NCBI RefSeq assembly: GCF_007858185.1
Contig: NZ_VFES01000017.1
Coordinates: forward strand, 1 to 64,000
Length of the DNA stretch: 64,000 nucleotides
DNA from: Pseudomonas grimontii
Lineage (GTDB): Bacteria; Pseudomonadota; Gammaproteobacteria; Pseudomonadales; Pseudomonadaceae
Direction of reading: 5' to 3'
Part shown: positions 55,225-64,000 of the stretch, one piece after another
How positions within the stretch are numbered: position 1 is the stretch's first letter
Layout of the letters: every line of letters begins with the position of its first letter
The notes under the pieces: generated by a model
Database searches by the model: none
What the model saw: the letters and a program-made list of their open reading frames with translations, nothing else
What the model was told of the DNA's origin: nothing
Position numbers and translations under genes: made by a program

Positions 55225-55701
55225 TCAGACGTGACGAACTTCAACAATCTCGTACTCGATCACACCGCCGGGCGTTTTGACAGACACCACATCACCCTCT
55301 TCCTTGGCGATCAAGGCACGGGCCAGTGGTGAGCCGACGGAGATTTTTCCGAGCTTGAAGTCAGCCTCGTCTTCTCCCACGATGTGGTAGACCACGCTCT
55401 CGTCGGTCTCGACGTTGGCGATCTCCACGGTGGTACCGAAAATCACCTTGCCGGTGTGCGGAATAGTCGTGACATCGATGATCACCGCATTCTGCATACG
55501 GCCTTCGATGTCACGGATCCGCGCCTCGACCATACCCTGCTGCTCACGAGCTGCGTGGTATTCAGCGTTTTCCTTCAAGTCACCCAGCTCGCGGGCCGTA
55601 CCGATGTCCTGGCTCAGCTTTGGACGTACGACCTTGGTCAGATGGGCGTGCTCCTCTTCCAGGGCCTTGGCGCCCTGGACGGTCATTGGGTATTTGATCA
55701 T
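55225..55701 (-). CDS. greA: Transcription elongation factor GreA
   Basis: 158 residues. It rescues backtracked RNA polymerase through its secondary-channel coiled coil. The N-terminal coiled coil has the acidic tip (GDLKENAEYHAAREQQ), and the C-terminal FKBP-like domain ends SPLARALIAKEEGDVVSVKT. It overlaps the carB stop by four bases, matching the known carAB-greA arrangement of pseudomonads. Confidence 0.97.
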   Translation of the reverse strand: MIKYPMTVQGAKALEEEHAHLTKVVRPKLSQDIGTARELGDLKENAEYHAAREQQGMVEARIRDIEGRMQNAVIIDVTTIPHTGKVIFGTTVEIANVETDESVVYHIVGEDEADFKLGKISVGSPLARALIAKEEGDVVSVKTPGGVIEYEIVEVRHV

Positions 55702-58700
55702 GCCTTCAATCCTGCGTGTAGATCCTGCAAGCGGCGCACGGTCTTTTCCGGACCGAACTTGAGCGCTTCGCAGATAGCTTCGCCAGCAGCAATGGTGGTA
55801 GTGCAGTAGATCTTGTGCTGCAAGGCATTACGGCGAATGGAGTAGGAGTCCGCGATCGACTGGCGACCTTCGGTGGTGTTGATGATCAGCGTGACTTCGT
55901 CATTCTTGATCATGTCGACCACATGCGGACGGCCTTCCGTCACCTTGTTCACGCGGCGCACTTTCAGACCAGCCGCCTCGATCAGCTTGGCGGTCCCGGC
56001 AGTGGCCACGACTTCAAAGCCCAAGTTGATCAGATCACGGGCCACACCTGCAACCAGTGGCTTGTCGTCATCACGCACGCTGATAAACGCAGTACCGCCA
56101 GTCGGCAGCACTTCGCTGGCGCCCATCTGGGCCTTGGCGAACGCTTCGCCGAAGGTATCGCCCACACCCATCACTTCACCGGTGGACTTCATCTCTGGGC
56201 CCAGGATCGGGTCCACGCCAGGGAATTTGGCAAATGGGAACACCGCCTCTTTCACACTGTAGAAGTTCGGAATGATTTCCTTGGTGAAGCCAATTTCCTT
56301 CAGGGTTTTACCCGCCATCACACGCGCAGCGATCATGGCCAGGGACACGCCGATACACTTGGAAACGAACGGCACGGTACGCGAAGCACGCGGGTTGACT
56401 TCAATGACGTAGATGTCTTCGCCTTGCAGCGCCAACTGTACGTTCATCAGGCCGACAACACCCAACTCCAAGGCCATTTTCTTGACCTGTTCGCGCATCT
56501 CGTCCTGGATATGTGCAGGCAACGAGTACGGCGGCAGCGAGCACGCGGAGTCACCTGAGTGAACGCCCGCCTGTTCGATGTGCTGCATGATCGCGCCGAT
56601 GACCACGTCGGTACCGTCGCAAACCGCATCCACGTCCATTTCGATGGCGCAGTTGAGGAAGTGATCCAGCAGCACCGGGCTGTCGTTGGACACTTTCACC
56701 GCATCACGCAGGTAACGCTTGAGCTCTTCTTCTTCGTAGACGATTTCCATCGCCCGGCCACCCAGCACGTAGGACGGACGCACCACCAGCGGGTAGCCGA
56801 TCTTGCTGGCTGCACGAATGGCTTCATCTTCGCTGCGCACGGTAGCGTTTGGCGGCTGACGCAGGTTCAGGCGCTCAACCATTTGCTGGAAGCGCTCACG
56901 GTCTTCGGCACGGTCGATGGCGTCAGGGCTGGTGCCGATAATTGGCACGCCTGCGGCTTCCAAGGCACGCGCCAGTTTCAGCGGAGTTTGGCCGCCATAC
57001 TGGACGATCACGCCTTTTGGCTTCTCGACGCGGCAGATTTCCAGCACGTCTTCGAGGGTTACCGGCTCGAAGTACAGACGGTCGGAAGTGTCGTAGTCAG
57101 TGGAAACAGTTTCCGGGTTGCAGTTGACCATGATGGTCTCGTACCCGTCTTCGCGCAGCGCAAGGGCGGCGTGTACACAGCAATAGTCGAATTCGATGCC
57201 CTGGCCGATACGGTTAGGACCGCCGCCCAGGATGATAATCTTGTCGCGACCCGACGGCGCGGCTTCGCACTCTTCCTCGTAGGTGGAGTACATGTATGCA
57301 GTGTCGGTGGCGAACTCGGCGGCGCAAGTGTCAACGCGCTTGTAGACCGGGAAGATATCCAGCTTGTGGCGATGCGTGCGCAGGTTCTTCTCGGTCACAC
57401 CCAGCAGCTTGGCCAGACGCTGGTCAGAGAAGCCTTTGCGCTTGAGGCGGAACATCAGGTCGCGATCGATAGACGACAGACCGAGGGTCTTGACCTTCTC
57501 TTCCTCCTTGATCAGATCTTCGATCTGCACCAGGAACCACGGATCGATCATGTTCATGCCGAAGATCTCTTCGACGGTCATGCCGGCACGGAAAGCATCG
57601 GCCACGTACCAGATGCGCTCGGCACCCGGCACGGTCAGCTCGCGCTTGAGGATGCTCATGCTTTCCGGGTTGCTCAGGTCAAGCTTCTCGTCCAGACCGC
57701 AAACGCCCACTTCCAGGCCGCGCAGGGCTTTCTGCAGGGATTCCTGGAAGGTCCGGCCGATGGCCATGACTTCACCGACCGACTTCATCTGGGTGGTCAG
57801 GCGCGCGTCGGCTTTCGGGAATTTCTCGAAAGCAAAGCGCGGCAGCTTGGTCACAACGTAATCGATAGACGGCTCGAACGACGCGGGCGTAGCGCCGCCC
57901 GTGATTTCGTTTTGCAGTTCATCCAAGGTGTAACCGATGGCCAGCTTGGCAGCGATACGTGCAATCGGGAAGCCGGTAGCTTTCGATGCCAGCGCCGAAG
58001 AACGCGATACACGCGGGTTCATCTCGATCACGACCATGCGGCCCGTGTCCGGGCAGATGCCGAACTGAACGTTGGAACCACCGGTTTCAACGCCGATCTC
58101 ACGCAATACCGCCAACGAGGCGTTACGCATGATCTGGTATTCCTTGTCCGTCAGGGTCTGCGCCGGAGCAACGGTGATCGAGTCACCGGTGTGTACGCCC
58201 ATCGGGTCGAAGTTTTCGATGGAGCAGACGATGATGCAGTTGTCCTTTTTGTCGCGGACAACCTCCATCTCATACTCTTTCCAACCGATCAGGGATTCGT
58301 CGATCAGCAGCTCTTTGGTCGGCGACAGATCCAGGCCGCGCGCGCAGATTTCTTCGAACTCTTCACGGTTGTAAGCAATGCCACCACCGGTGCCGCCCAT
58401 GGTGAAGGACGGACGGATAATGCACGGGAAGCCCAGCTTTTCGAGAACTGCGTTGGCCTCCTCCATACTGTGGGCGATACCGGAGCGCGGGCAGTCAAGG
58501 CCGATGGACTTCATGGCCTTGTCGAAACGCGAACGGTCTTCAGCCTTGTCGATGGTGTCGGCGTTGGCGCCGATCATCTCTACGCCGAATTTTTCCAGGA
58601 CACCTTCGCGCTCCAGGTCCAGGGCGCAGTTCAGTGCAGTCTGGCCGCCCATGGTCGGCAGCAGTGCGTCTGGGCGCTCTTTCTCGATGATCTTGGCAAC

Positions 58701-58919
58701 CGTCTGCCACTTGATCGGTTCGATATAGGTGGCGTCGGCCATGTCCGGATCGGTCATGATGGTGGCCGGGTTGGAGTTCACCAGGATGACGCGGTAACCC
58801 TCTTCGCGCAGGGCTTTACAGGCCTGCGCGCCGGAGTAGTCGAATTCGCAGGCCTGGCCGATAACGATCGGGCCAGCGCCGAGAATCAGGATGCTTTTTA
58901 TGTCTGTACGTTTTGGCAT
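55698..58919 (-). CDS. carB: Carbamoyl-phosphate synthase large subunit
   Basis: 1073 residues. Two homologous ATP-grasp halves make carbamoyl phosphate from bicarbonate, ammonia and 2 ATP. Landmarks are LILGAGPIVIGQACEFDYSG, MEMNPRVSRSSALASKATG, the second half IILGGGPNRIGQGIEFDYCC, and a C-terminal MGS-like allosteric domain. The ATG at 58919 (MPKRTDIKS) is preferred over 58934. It serves pyrimidine and arginine synthesis with CarA. Confidence 0.97.
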   Translation of the reverse strand: MPKRTDIKSILILGAGPIVIGQACEFDYSGAQACKALREEGYRVILVNSNPATIMTDPDMADATYIEPIKWQTVAKIIEKERPDALLPTMGGQTALNCALDLEREGVLEKFGVEMIGANADTIDKAEDRSRFDKAMKSIGLDCPRSGIAHSMEEANAVLEKLGFPCIIRPSFTMGGTGGGIAYNREEFEEICARGLDLSPTKELLIDESLIGWKEYEMEVVRDKKDNCIIVCSIENFDPMGVHTGDSITVAPAQTLTDKEYQIMRNASLAVLREIGVETGGSNVQFGICPDTGRMVVIEMNPRVSRSSALASKATGFPIARIAAKLAIGYTLDELQNEITGGATPASFEPSIDYVVTKLPRFAFEKFPKADARLTTQMKSVGEVMAIGRTFQESLQKALRGLEVGVCGLDEKLDLSNPESMSILKRELTVPGAERIWYVADAFRAGMTVEEIFGMNMIDPWFLVQIEDLIKEEEKVKTLGLSSIDRDLMFRLKRKGFSDQRLAKLLGVTEKNLRTHRHKLDIFPVYKRVDTCAAEFATDTAYMYSTYEEECEAAPSGRDKIIILGGGPNRIGQGIEFDYCCVHAALALREDGYETIMVNCNPETVSTDYDTSDRLYFEPVTLEDVLEICRVEKPKGVIVQYGGQTPLKLARALEAAGVPIIGTSPDAIDRAEDRERFQQMVERLNLRQPPNATVRSEDEAIRAASKIGYPLVVRPSYVLGGRAMEIVYEEEELKRYLRDAVKVSNDSPVLLDHFLNCAIEMDVDAVCDGTDVVIGAIMQHIEQAGVHSGDSACSLPPYSLPAHIQDEMREQVKKMALELGVVGLMNVQLALQGEDIYVIEVNPRASRTVPFVSKCIGVSLAMIAARVMAGKTLKEIGFTKEIIPNFYSVKEAVFPFAKFPGVDPILGPEMKSTGEVMGVGDTFGEAFAKAQMGASEVLPTGGTAFISVRDDDKPLVAGVARDLINLGFEVVATAGTAKLIEAAGLKVRRVNKVTEGRPHVVDMIKNDEVTLIINTTEGRQSIADSYSIRRNALQHKIYCTTTIAAGEAICEALKFGPEKTVRRLQDLHAGLKA

Positions 58920-59023
58920 GGGTTTGTCACTCAAATCCGCAGGTCAGTCGGCAAGCCGTCTTGAACAATCTTCGAAGAGCCTGCGAGGGCCGCCGAGGTA
59001 GCGGCCGCCCGCAGGCCACTCAG

Positions 59024-60160
59024 TCAGCGTCGCTTGGCCATCTCATTGATGAAACGGTCGAACAGCGGCGCTACGTCGTTCGGGCCCGGGCTTGCTTCAG
59101 GGTGACCCTGGAAGCTGAACGCGCTCTTGTCAGTACGCTCGATGCCCTGCAGGGAACCGTCGAACAAAGACTTGTGAATCGCGCGAACATTGCTCGGCAA
59201 GGTCGCTTCATCCACCGCAAAACCGTGGTTCTGGCTGGTGATCATCACAACGCCAGTGTCCAGATCCTGCACAGGGTGGTTGGCACCGTGATGGCCATGA
59301 CCCATTTTCAGGGTCTTGGCGCCGGAGGCCAGCGCCAGCAATTGGTGACCGAGGCAGATACCAAATACCGGAATCTCGGTTTCCAGCACTTCCCTGATTG
59401 CCTGGATGGCGTAGTCGCAAGGCTCCGGATCACCCGGGCCGTTGGACAGGAACACACCGTCAGGTTGCAGGGCCAGCACATCGCTGGCAGGCGTTTGCGC
59501 CGGCACCACGGTGACGCGGCACCCACGCTCGACCAGCATGCGCAGGATGTTGTACTTGACCCCATAGTCGTATGCGACCACGTGATACGGCAGGTCAGCC
59601 GCCTCGATAGTCTCGTGGCTGTCGGTCTTCAAGTCCCAGACAGTGGAGCGCCACTCGTACTGCTCCTTGGTGCTGACAACTTTCGCCAGGTCCATGCCTT
59701 TCAGGCCTGGGAAGCCTTGCGCTGCAGCAATCGCCGCCGCTTCGGAAATATTGTCACCGACCATGATGCAGCCGTTCTGCGAGCCCTTTTCGCGCAGGAT
59801 GCGAGTCAGGCGGCGCGTATCGATACCGGCGATCGCCACAACGTTGTTGGCTTTCAGGTAATCGGACAGCGACATCGTGTTACGCCAGTTGCTCGCAACC
59901 AGTGGCAGATCACGAATGACCAGGCCCGCCGACCAGACACGATCAGACTCAACGTCTTCCGGCGTCGTACCGGTGTTGCCAATGTGTGGATAGGTCAGGG
60001 TAACGATCTGTTGGGCGTAGGAAGGATCGGTAAGGATTTCCTGATAGCCGGTCATGGCGGTGTTAAACACCACCTCTCCAACGGTCTGACCGTCGGCTCC
60101 AATGGCTTCGCCGCGAAAAATGCTGCCATCAGCAAGGGCGAGTATGGCTGGCTTAGTCAA
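59024..60160 (-). CDS. carA: Carbamoyl-phosphate synthase small (glutaminase) subunit
   Basis: 378 residues. The C-terminal class I glutamine amidotransferase domain has nucleophile Cys in FGICLGHQLLALASG, with catalytic His-Pro-Glu in GHPEASPGP. It delivers ammonia to CarB. The start is TTG, preceded by GGGAGG at about 5 bases. The product begins TKPAILALADGS like its homologues. A hairpin with a T6 tract in the leader suggests attenuation. carB follows after 104 bases with no intervening gene. Confidence 0.96.
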   Translation of the reverse strand: MTKPAILALADGSIFRGEAIGADGQTVGEVVFNTAMTGYQEILTDPSYAQQIVTLTYPHIGNTGTTPEDVESDRVWSAGLVIRDLPLVASNWRNTMSLSDYLKANNVVAIAGIDTRRLTRILREKGSQNGCIMVGDNISEAAAIAAAQGFPGLKGMDLAKVVSTKEQYEWRSTVWDLKTDSHETIEAADLPYHVVAYDYGVKYNILRMLVERGCRVTVVPAQTPASDVLALQPDGVFLSNGPGDPEPCDYAIQAIREVLETEIPVFGICLGHQLLALASGAKTLKMGHGHHGANHPVQDLDTGVVMITSQNHGFAVDEATLPSNVRAIHKSLFDGSLQGIERTDKSAFSFQGHPEASPGPNDVAPLFDRFINEMAKRR

Positions 60161-60205
60161 GAAGACCTCCCGTAAATAAAGCCTGAAAGGGCGATCGCAG
60201 GTTGT

Positions 60206-60241
60206 AAAAAAGCGGAGTGACGTATGGACACGTCACCCCGC
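60206..60241 (-). terminator. Attenuator-type terminator in the carA leader
   Basis: On the minus strand, an 11-bp stem (GCGGGGTGACG with CGTCACTCCGC, one G-T pair) around an 8-base loop is followed by T6. It lies 46 bases before the carA start, so it can stop transcription before the gene. A 30-codon frame (GTG at 60249 to TGA at 60157) runs through it into the carA start codon. Confidence 0.75.
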
Positions 60242-60373
60242 TTCTTCACTGAATTATTCTGCGCGCTTTTAGTGGACACACTAAAGCTGTAGCTTACAGA
60301 AAAAGGCTTTTTTGGTCCACCGCTAATGAGCCTTAAAGGCAGGAGAATGCGACAGGACGTCGCTTAGCGGGTA

Positions 60374-60410
60374 AAAACGGGGCCTTAGGATAATCCCGAG
60401 GCCCCGTTTT
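60374..60410 (-). terminator. dapB intrinsic terminator
   Basis: AAAACGGGGCCT pairs with AGGCCCCGTTTT around a 13-base loop, just 10 bases past the dapB stop, with a T tract on the minus strand. It separates dapB from the carA promoter region. Confidence 0.9.
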
Positions 60411-60419
60411 AGCTACTGC

Positions 60420-61226
60420 TTAGTGCAGATCCAACACATCGCGCATGTCGTACAGACCAGGCTCGCGACCTTCCAGCCAGAGCGCAGCACGCACTGCCCC
60501 CTTGGCGAATGTCATGCGACTGGAGGCCTTGTGCGTGATTTCCAGGCGCTCGCCCTCGGTAGCGAACAACACCGTGTGGTCGCCTACGACATCACCGCCA
60601 CGTACGGTCGCAAAACCAATGGTGTCACGCGCACGCGCACCGGTATGCCCTTCGCGACCGTAAACCGCCACTTTGGACAGGTCACGCCCCAGCGCATCAG
60701 CAATAGCTTCACCCATGCGTAGCGCGGTCCCCGACGGCGCATCGATCTTGTGACGGTGATGAGTCTCGATAATCTCGATATCCGCCTCATCCCCCAGCAC
60801 GCGCGCCGCCATGTCCAGCAACTTGAGCGACAGGTTCACGCCGACACTGAAGTTGGCAGCGAAGACGACAGGAATATCCTTACCCGCCTCCTCCAACAAC
60901 TGCTTCTGCGGAGCAGTCAAGCCAGTGGTACCGATCACCATCGCCTTGCCCGCCTTGCGGCAGAACGCGAGGTTTTTCAGCATCACCTCCGGCAAGGTGA
61001 AGTCAATCAGCACATCGAATTCGTCAGCCACCTGCTCCAGGTTGCCTGACAATGAAACACCGATACGCCCAAGCGAAGCCAACTCACCAGCATCCGCACC
61101 GATCAACGTGCTACCGGGACGAACAATCGCCGCGGTCAGCCCAGAGGCCGGAGAACGCTGCTGCACCGCCTCGACCAGCGTCTTGCCCATGCGCCCGGCA
61201 GCGCCCATTACGGCTATACGTCGCAT
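60420..61226 (-). CDS. dapB: 4-hydroxy-tetrahydrodipicolinate reductase
   Basis: 268 residues, the NAD(P)H step of lysine and meso-diaminopimelate synthesis. The Rossmann motif is RIAVMGAAGRMGKTLVEAV. The active-site signature is ETHHRHKIDAPSGTALRMGE. It lies 10 bases after dnaJ on the same strand and ends in a clear terminator. Confidence 0.97.
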   Translation of the reverse strand: MRRIAVMGAAGRMGKTLVEAVQQRSPASGLTAAIVRPGSTLIGADAGELASLGRIGVSLSGNLEQVADEFDVLIDFTLPEVMLKNLAFCRKAGKAMVIGTTGLTAPQKQLLEEAGKDIPVVFAANFSVGVNLSLKLLDMAARVLGDEADIEIIETHHRHKIDAPSGTALRMGEAIADALGRDLSKVAVYGREGHTGARARDTIGFATVRGGDVVGDHTVLFATEGERLEITHKASSRMTFAKGAVRAALWLEGREPGLYDMRDVLDLH

Positions 61227-61236
61227 ATTCCCTTCC

Positions 61237-62361
61237 TTACAGGTCGCCGAAGAAGCGCTTCACGCCTTCGAAGAAGCCAGTGGTTTTCGGCGAATGAGTG
61301 TCATCCCCTTCCAGCGAACTGCGGAACTCCTCAAGCAGTTCACGCTGACGGCGCCCCAGATTGACCGGAGTCTCCACGGCCACACGACACATCAAGTCGC
61401 CAGCACCACCACCGCGTACCGGAGCTACGCCTTTGCCGCGGATACGGAACTGCTTGCCGGTCTGCGTACCTTCAGGAATCTTGAGCTTGACCCGACCGTC
61501 CAGGGTCGGAATCTCCAATTCGCCACCCAAGGCCGCATCGACAAAGCTGATCGGCACTTCACAGAACAGGTGCTTGCCGTCGCGCTGGAAGATCGAGTGC
61601 TCGCGCACATTGATCACCACGTACAGGTCGCCCGTTGGACCACCCTGAGTACCGGCCTCACCTTCGCCCGACAGACGAATACGGTCTCCGGTGTCCACGC
61701 CCGCCGGCACTTTCACCGCCAGGGTCTTGTACTCTTCGACGCGGCCTTCGCCGTGGCAGGCGTCGCACGGATCGGAAATGATCTTGCCCTGCCCATGGCA
61801 ACGCGGACAGGTCTGCTGCACCGAGAAGAAACCCTGCTGCATACGGACCTGGCCGATACCGCCGCACGTCGGGCAAGTAATCGGCGAGGAGCCTTTCTTG
61901 GCCCCCGAACCATCGCAGGGCTTGCAGTTAACCAGCGTCGGCACACGAATATTGACGCTGGTGCCGCGTACAGCTTCTTCCAGGTTCAGCTCCAGGGTGT
62001 AACGCAAGTCACTTCCACGCTGGGCACCACCGCGCTGACCACCCCGGCCACCACCAAAGAAGTCACTGAATACATCACCGAAAATATCGGAGAAGTTCTG
62101 ACCGCCAAAACCGGCACCGCCGCCACCCATGCTCGGATCGACACCGGCATGCCCATACTGGTCGTAGGCCGCACGCTTGTTGGGATCAGACAGACACTCG
62201 TAGGCCTCATTGGCCTCTTTGAACATATCTTCGGATTCTTTGCTATCCGGATTACGGTCCGGGTGGTGCTTCATTGCCAGGCGACGGTAAGCCTTTTTCA
62301 GGTCCGCCTCGCTGGAGCCGCGCTCCACACCCAACACTTCGTAATAGTCACGCTTTGCCAT
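61237..62361 (-). CDS. dnaJ: Chaperone protein DnaJ
   Basis: 374-residue Hsp40 co-chaperone that stimulates DnaK ATPase. It has a J domain with HPD in MKHHPDRNPDSKE, a Gly/Phe-rich region (GGGGAGFGGQNFSDIFGD), four CxxCxGxG zinc repeats (CKPCDGSG, CPTCGGIG, CPRCHGQG, CDACHGEG) and a C-terminal substrate domain. The ATG at 62361 (MAKRDYYEVLG) is preferred over 62373. It follows dnaK after about 320 bases. Confidence 0.97.
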   Translation of the reverse strand: MAKRDYYEVLGVERGSSEADLKKAYRRLAMKHHPDRNPDSKESEDMFKEANEAYECLSDPNKRAAYDQYGHAGVDPSMGGGGAGFGGQNFSDIFGDVFSDFFGGGRGGQRGGAQRGSDLRYTLELNLEEAVRGTSVNIRVPTLVNCKPCDGSGAKKGSSPITCPTCGGIGQVRMQQGFFSVQQTCPRCHGQGKIISDPCDACHGEGRVEEYKTLAVKVPAGVDTGDRIRLSGEGEAGTQGGPTGDLYVVINVREHSIFQRDGKHLFCEVPISFVDAALGGELEIPTLDGRVKLKIPEGTQTGKQFRIRGKGVAPVRGGGAGDLMCRVAVETPVNLGRRQRELLEEFRSSLEGDDTHSPKTTGFFEGVKRFFGDL

Positions 62362-62679
62362 AAGTCTTTGCACTCTTAAGGACGTTCAGCCAGACCCTCC
62401 TGAGCCTGACTAAACTCGTTGAGCCCCAATACAGGCCCGGACCCAACTCACGTCAATTCAACGATCCTGGTCATTACTACTTTTTAGCCAGGGACCCGGC
62501 CAAAAACACGGTATTTATTGCTCGGAAAGCAGGAGCATCCCCGATCACACCGCCAACATCCGAACGCTGTCGCATGCTGTAAAAATTCGCATACCCCAGA
62601 CACGCCAACGCGGGAGCAAGCTCCCGCGCGGCGACATCCTACCAGTCACCGCTTGATAGCGGTCAACCGGGCGACCAAC
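62362..62679. other. Intergenic region between dnaK and dnaJ
   Basis: About 320 bases. A perfect 9-bp hairpin CGCGGGAGC-AA-GCTCCCGCG (62609-62628) and a small ACCGC/GCGGT hairpin (62648-62663) follow the dnaK stop. No convincing sigma32 promoter for dnaJ is recognisable, and no gene is seen. Confidence 0.6.
62609..62628. repeat. REP-like palindrome after dnaK
   Basis: The core GCGGGAGCAAGCTCCCGC resembles the GGGAGC..GCTCCC palindromes of fluorescens-group REP elements. Only one copy is present in the window, so it may instead be the dnaK 3' hairpin. It has no T run. Confidence 0.4.
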
Positions 62680-64000
62680 TTACTTCTTGTCTGTAACTTC
62701 TTCGAACTCGGCATCGACAACATCGTCTTTGGCTTCAGGCTCTGCCTTTTGAGCAGCACCATCAGCTGGCTGTGCCTGTTCGGCGTACATTTTCTGAGCC
62801 ACTGGCGCGGAGACTTTCGACAGCTCTTCAACCTTGGCTTCAATGGCAGCCTTGTCGTCGCCTTTAACAGCGGCTTCCAGGGCAACCACAGCAGCTTCGA
62901 TTGAAGCCTTCTCTTCAGCGGTCACTTTCTCGCCAGCATCAGCGATCATTTTGCGCGTCGAGTGAACCAGTGCGTCACCCTGGTTACGGGCACCTGCCAG
63001 CTCTTCGAACTTCTTGTCAGCTTCAGCATTGGTTTCAGCATCACGGATCATCTGTTGAATTTCTTCGTCAGACAGGCCGGAGTTGGCCTTGATGGTGATC
63101 TTCTGCTCTTTGCCGGTAGCCTTGTCTTTCGCACCTACGTGCAGAATGCCGTTGGCGTCGATATCGAAGGTCACTTCGATTTGTGGCACGCCACGTGGTG
63201 CTGGTGGAATCTCAGCCAGGTCGAACTTGCCCAGGGACTTGTTCTGAGCCGCCTGCTTACGCTCACCTTGCAGCACGTGAATGGTTACAGCGCCTTGGTT
63301 GTCATCGGCAGTCGAGAACACTTGGGATTTCTTGGTAGGAATCGTGGTGTTTTTCTCGATCAGCGCAGTCATCACGCCACCCATGGTTTCGATACCCAGG
63401 GTCAGCGGACTTACGTCCAGCAGCAACACGTCCTTCACGTCCCCGGCCAATACTGCGCCCTGGATGGCAGCACCCATGGCAACGGCTTCGTCCGGATTCA
63501 CGTCTTTACGTGCTTCTTTACCGAAGAACTCGGTAACCAATTTCTGAACCAGTGGCATACGGGTCTGACCGCCTACCAGGATCACGTCGTTGATCGCGCC
63601 AACGTCGATACCGGAGTCTTTCAGTGCAATGCGGCACGGCTCGATAGTGCGCTGAACCAGGTCTTCGACCAGCGCTTCCAACTTGGCGCGAGAGATCTTC
63701 ACGTTCAAGTGCTTAGGACCGGTGGCGTCTGCAGTGATGTACGGCAGGTTAACGTCGGTCGACTGAGCGGAAGACAGCTCGATCTTGGCTTTTTCAGCAG
63801 CTTCTTTCAGGCGCTGCATCGCCAGCGGGTCACCCTTGAGGTTCATGCCGCTTTCTTTCTTGAATTCGTCAACGAGGTAGTCGATCAGACGAATGTCAAA
63901 GTCCTCACCACCCAGGAAGGTGTCACCGTTGGTGGCCAACACTTCGAACTGGTGCTCGCCGTCTACTTCAGCGATCTCGATCACGGAAACGTCGAAGGTA
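62680..64000 (-). CDS. dnaK: Chaperone protein DnaK (3' portion, cut by the right edge)
   Basis: 439 residues of the C-terminal part of Hsp70 are visible. The frame remains open through the right edge, where it reads TFDVSVIEIAEVDG, so the start lies outside. Seen here are the end of the ATPase domain (LGGEDFDIRLIDYLVDEF, DVILVGGQTRMPLVQKLV), the linker (DVLLLDVSPLTLGIETMGG), the substrate-binding domain and the acidic tail ending VDAEFEEVTDKK. It lies upstream of dnaJ. Confidence 0.97.
   Translation of the reverse strand, partial: TFDVSVIEIAEVDGEHQFEVLATNGDTFLGGEDFDIRLIDYLVDEFKKESGMNLKGDPLAMQRLKEAAEKAKIELSSAQSTDVNLPYITADATGPKHLNVKISRAKLEALVEDLVQRTIEPCRIALKDSGIDVGAINDVILVGGQTRMPLVQKLVTEFFGKEARKDVNPDEAVAMGAAIQGAVLAGDVKDVLLLDVSPLTLGIETMGGVMTALIEKNTTIPTKKSQVFSTADDNQGAVTIHVLQGERKQAAQNKSLGKFDLAEIPPAPRGVPQIEVTFDIDANGILHVGAKDKATGKEQKITIKANSGLSDEEIQQMIRDAETNAEADKKFEELAGARNQGDALVHSTRKMIADAGEKVTAEEKASIEAAVVALEAAVKGDDKAAIEAKVEELSKVSAPVAQKMYAEQAQPADGAAQKAEPEAKDDVVDAEFEEVTDKK

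Noticed and set aside
56559..58964. 801-codon open frame antisense to carB
   Set aside because: Shadow of carB codon bias with no family resemblance and no start signal.

Overview
The window is a stretch of core chromosome from a Pseudomonas of the fluorescens group. The evidence is GC-rich codon use, a Pseudomonas-type rRNA leader, the Pseudomonas-specific regulators PrrF, CbrX/CbrA/CbrB and CrcZ, and a gene order that, from memory, follows the P. aeruginosa PAO1 block PA4690-PA4761 almost gene for gene. I see no prophage, insertion sequence, CRISPR array, integron or defence island.

Layout. Positions 1-527 hold the leader of a leftward rRNA operon with three promoters; the 16S gene itself lies just outside the left edge. 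From 528 to 10346 all genes point left: msrP-msrQ (periplasmic methionine sulfoxide repair), pssA (phosphatidylserine synthesis), ilvI-ilvH-ilvC (branched-chain amino acids), yqcC, a TPR lipoprotein and mrcB (peptidoglycan synthesis). From 10465 to 19937 come a two-domain kinase-like protein, a pentapeptide protein, a TfoX C-terminal-domain protein, the Fur-controlled sRNA prrF, the haem importer hmuTUV, a Rieske protein, sfsA, an aminotransferase, dksA and gluQ. From 20000 to 25134 is the carbon-catabolite module cbrX-cbrA-cbrB-crcZ. It is followed by pcnB-folK, panB-panC, pgi, acs, an MpaB-family oxygenase, an rRNA-type methyltransferase, a large DUF748 protein and a two-BON-domain periplasmic protein.

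From 39059 to 48566 is the leftward translation and RNA module tRNA-fMet, rimP-nusA-infB-rbfA-truB-rpsO-pnp, preceded by tpiA-secG-tRNA-Leu. Then come ftsH-folP-glmM, rlmE, rightward yhbY, a small membrane protein, carA-carB-greA, dapB, dnaJ and the 3' two thirds of dnaK, which is cut by the right edge.

No previously undescribed multi-gene system is evident. The interesting content is regulatory and small: a shared dyad inside two of the rRNA promoters, an uncatalogued 38-codon ORF in the ilvI leader, a terminator-type attenuator before carA, four GTAACA repeats before panB, a CA-rich Hfq/Crc-type site on the acs ribosome-binding site, the small gene cbrX, and apparent local absence of panD and of the haem receptor genes.
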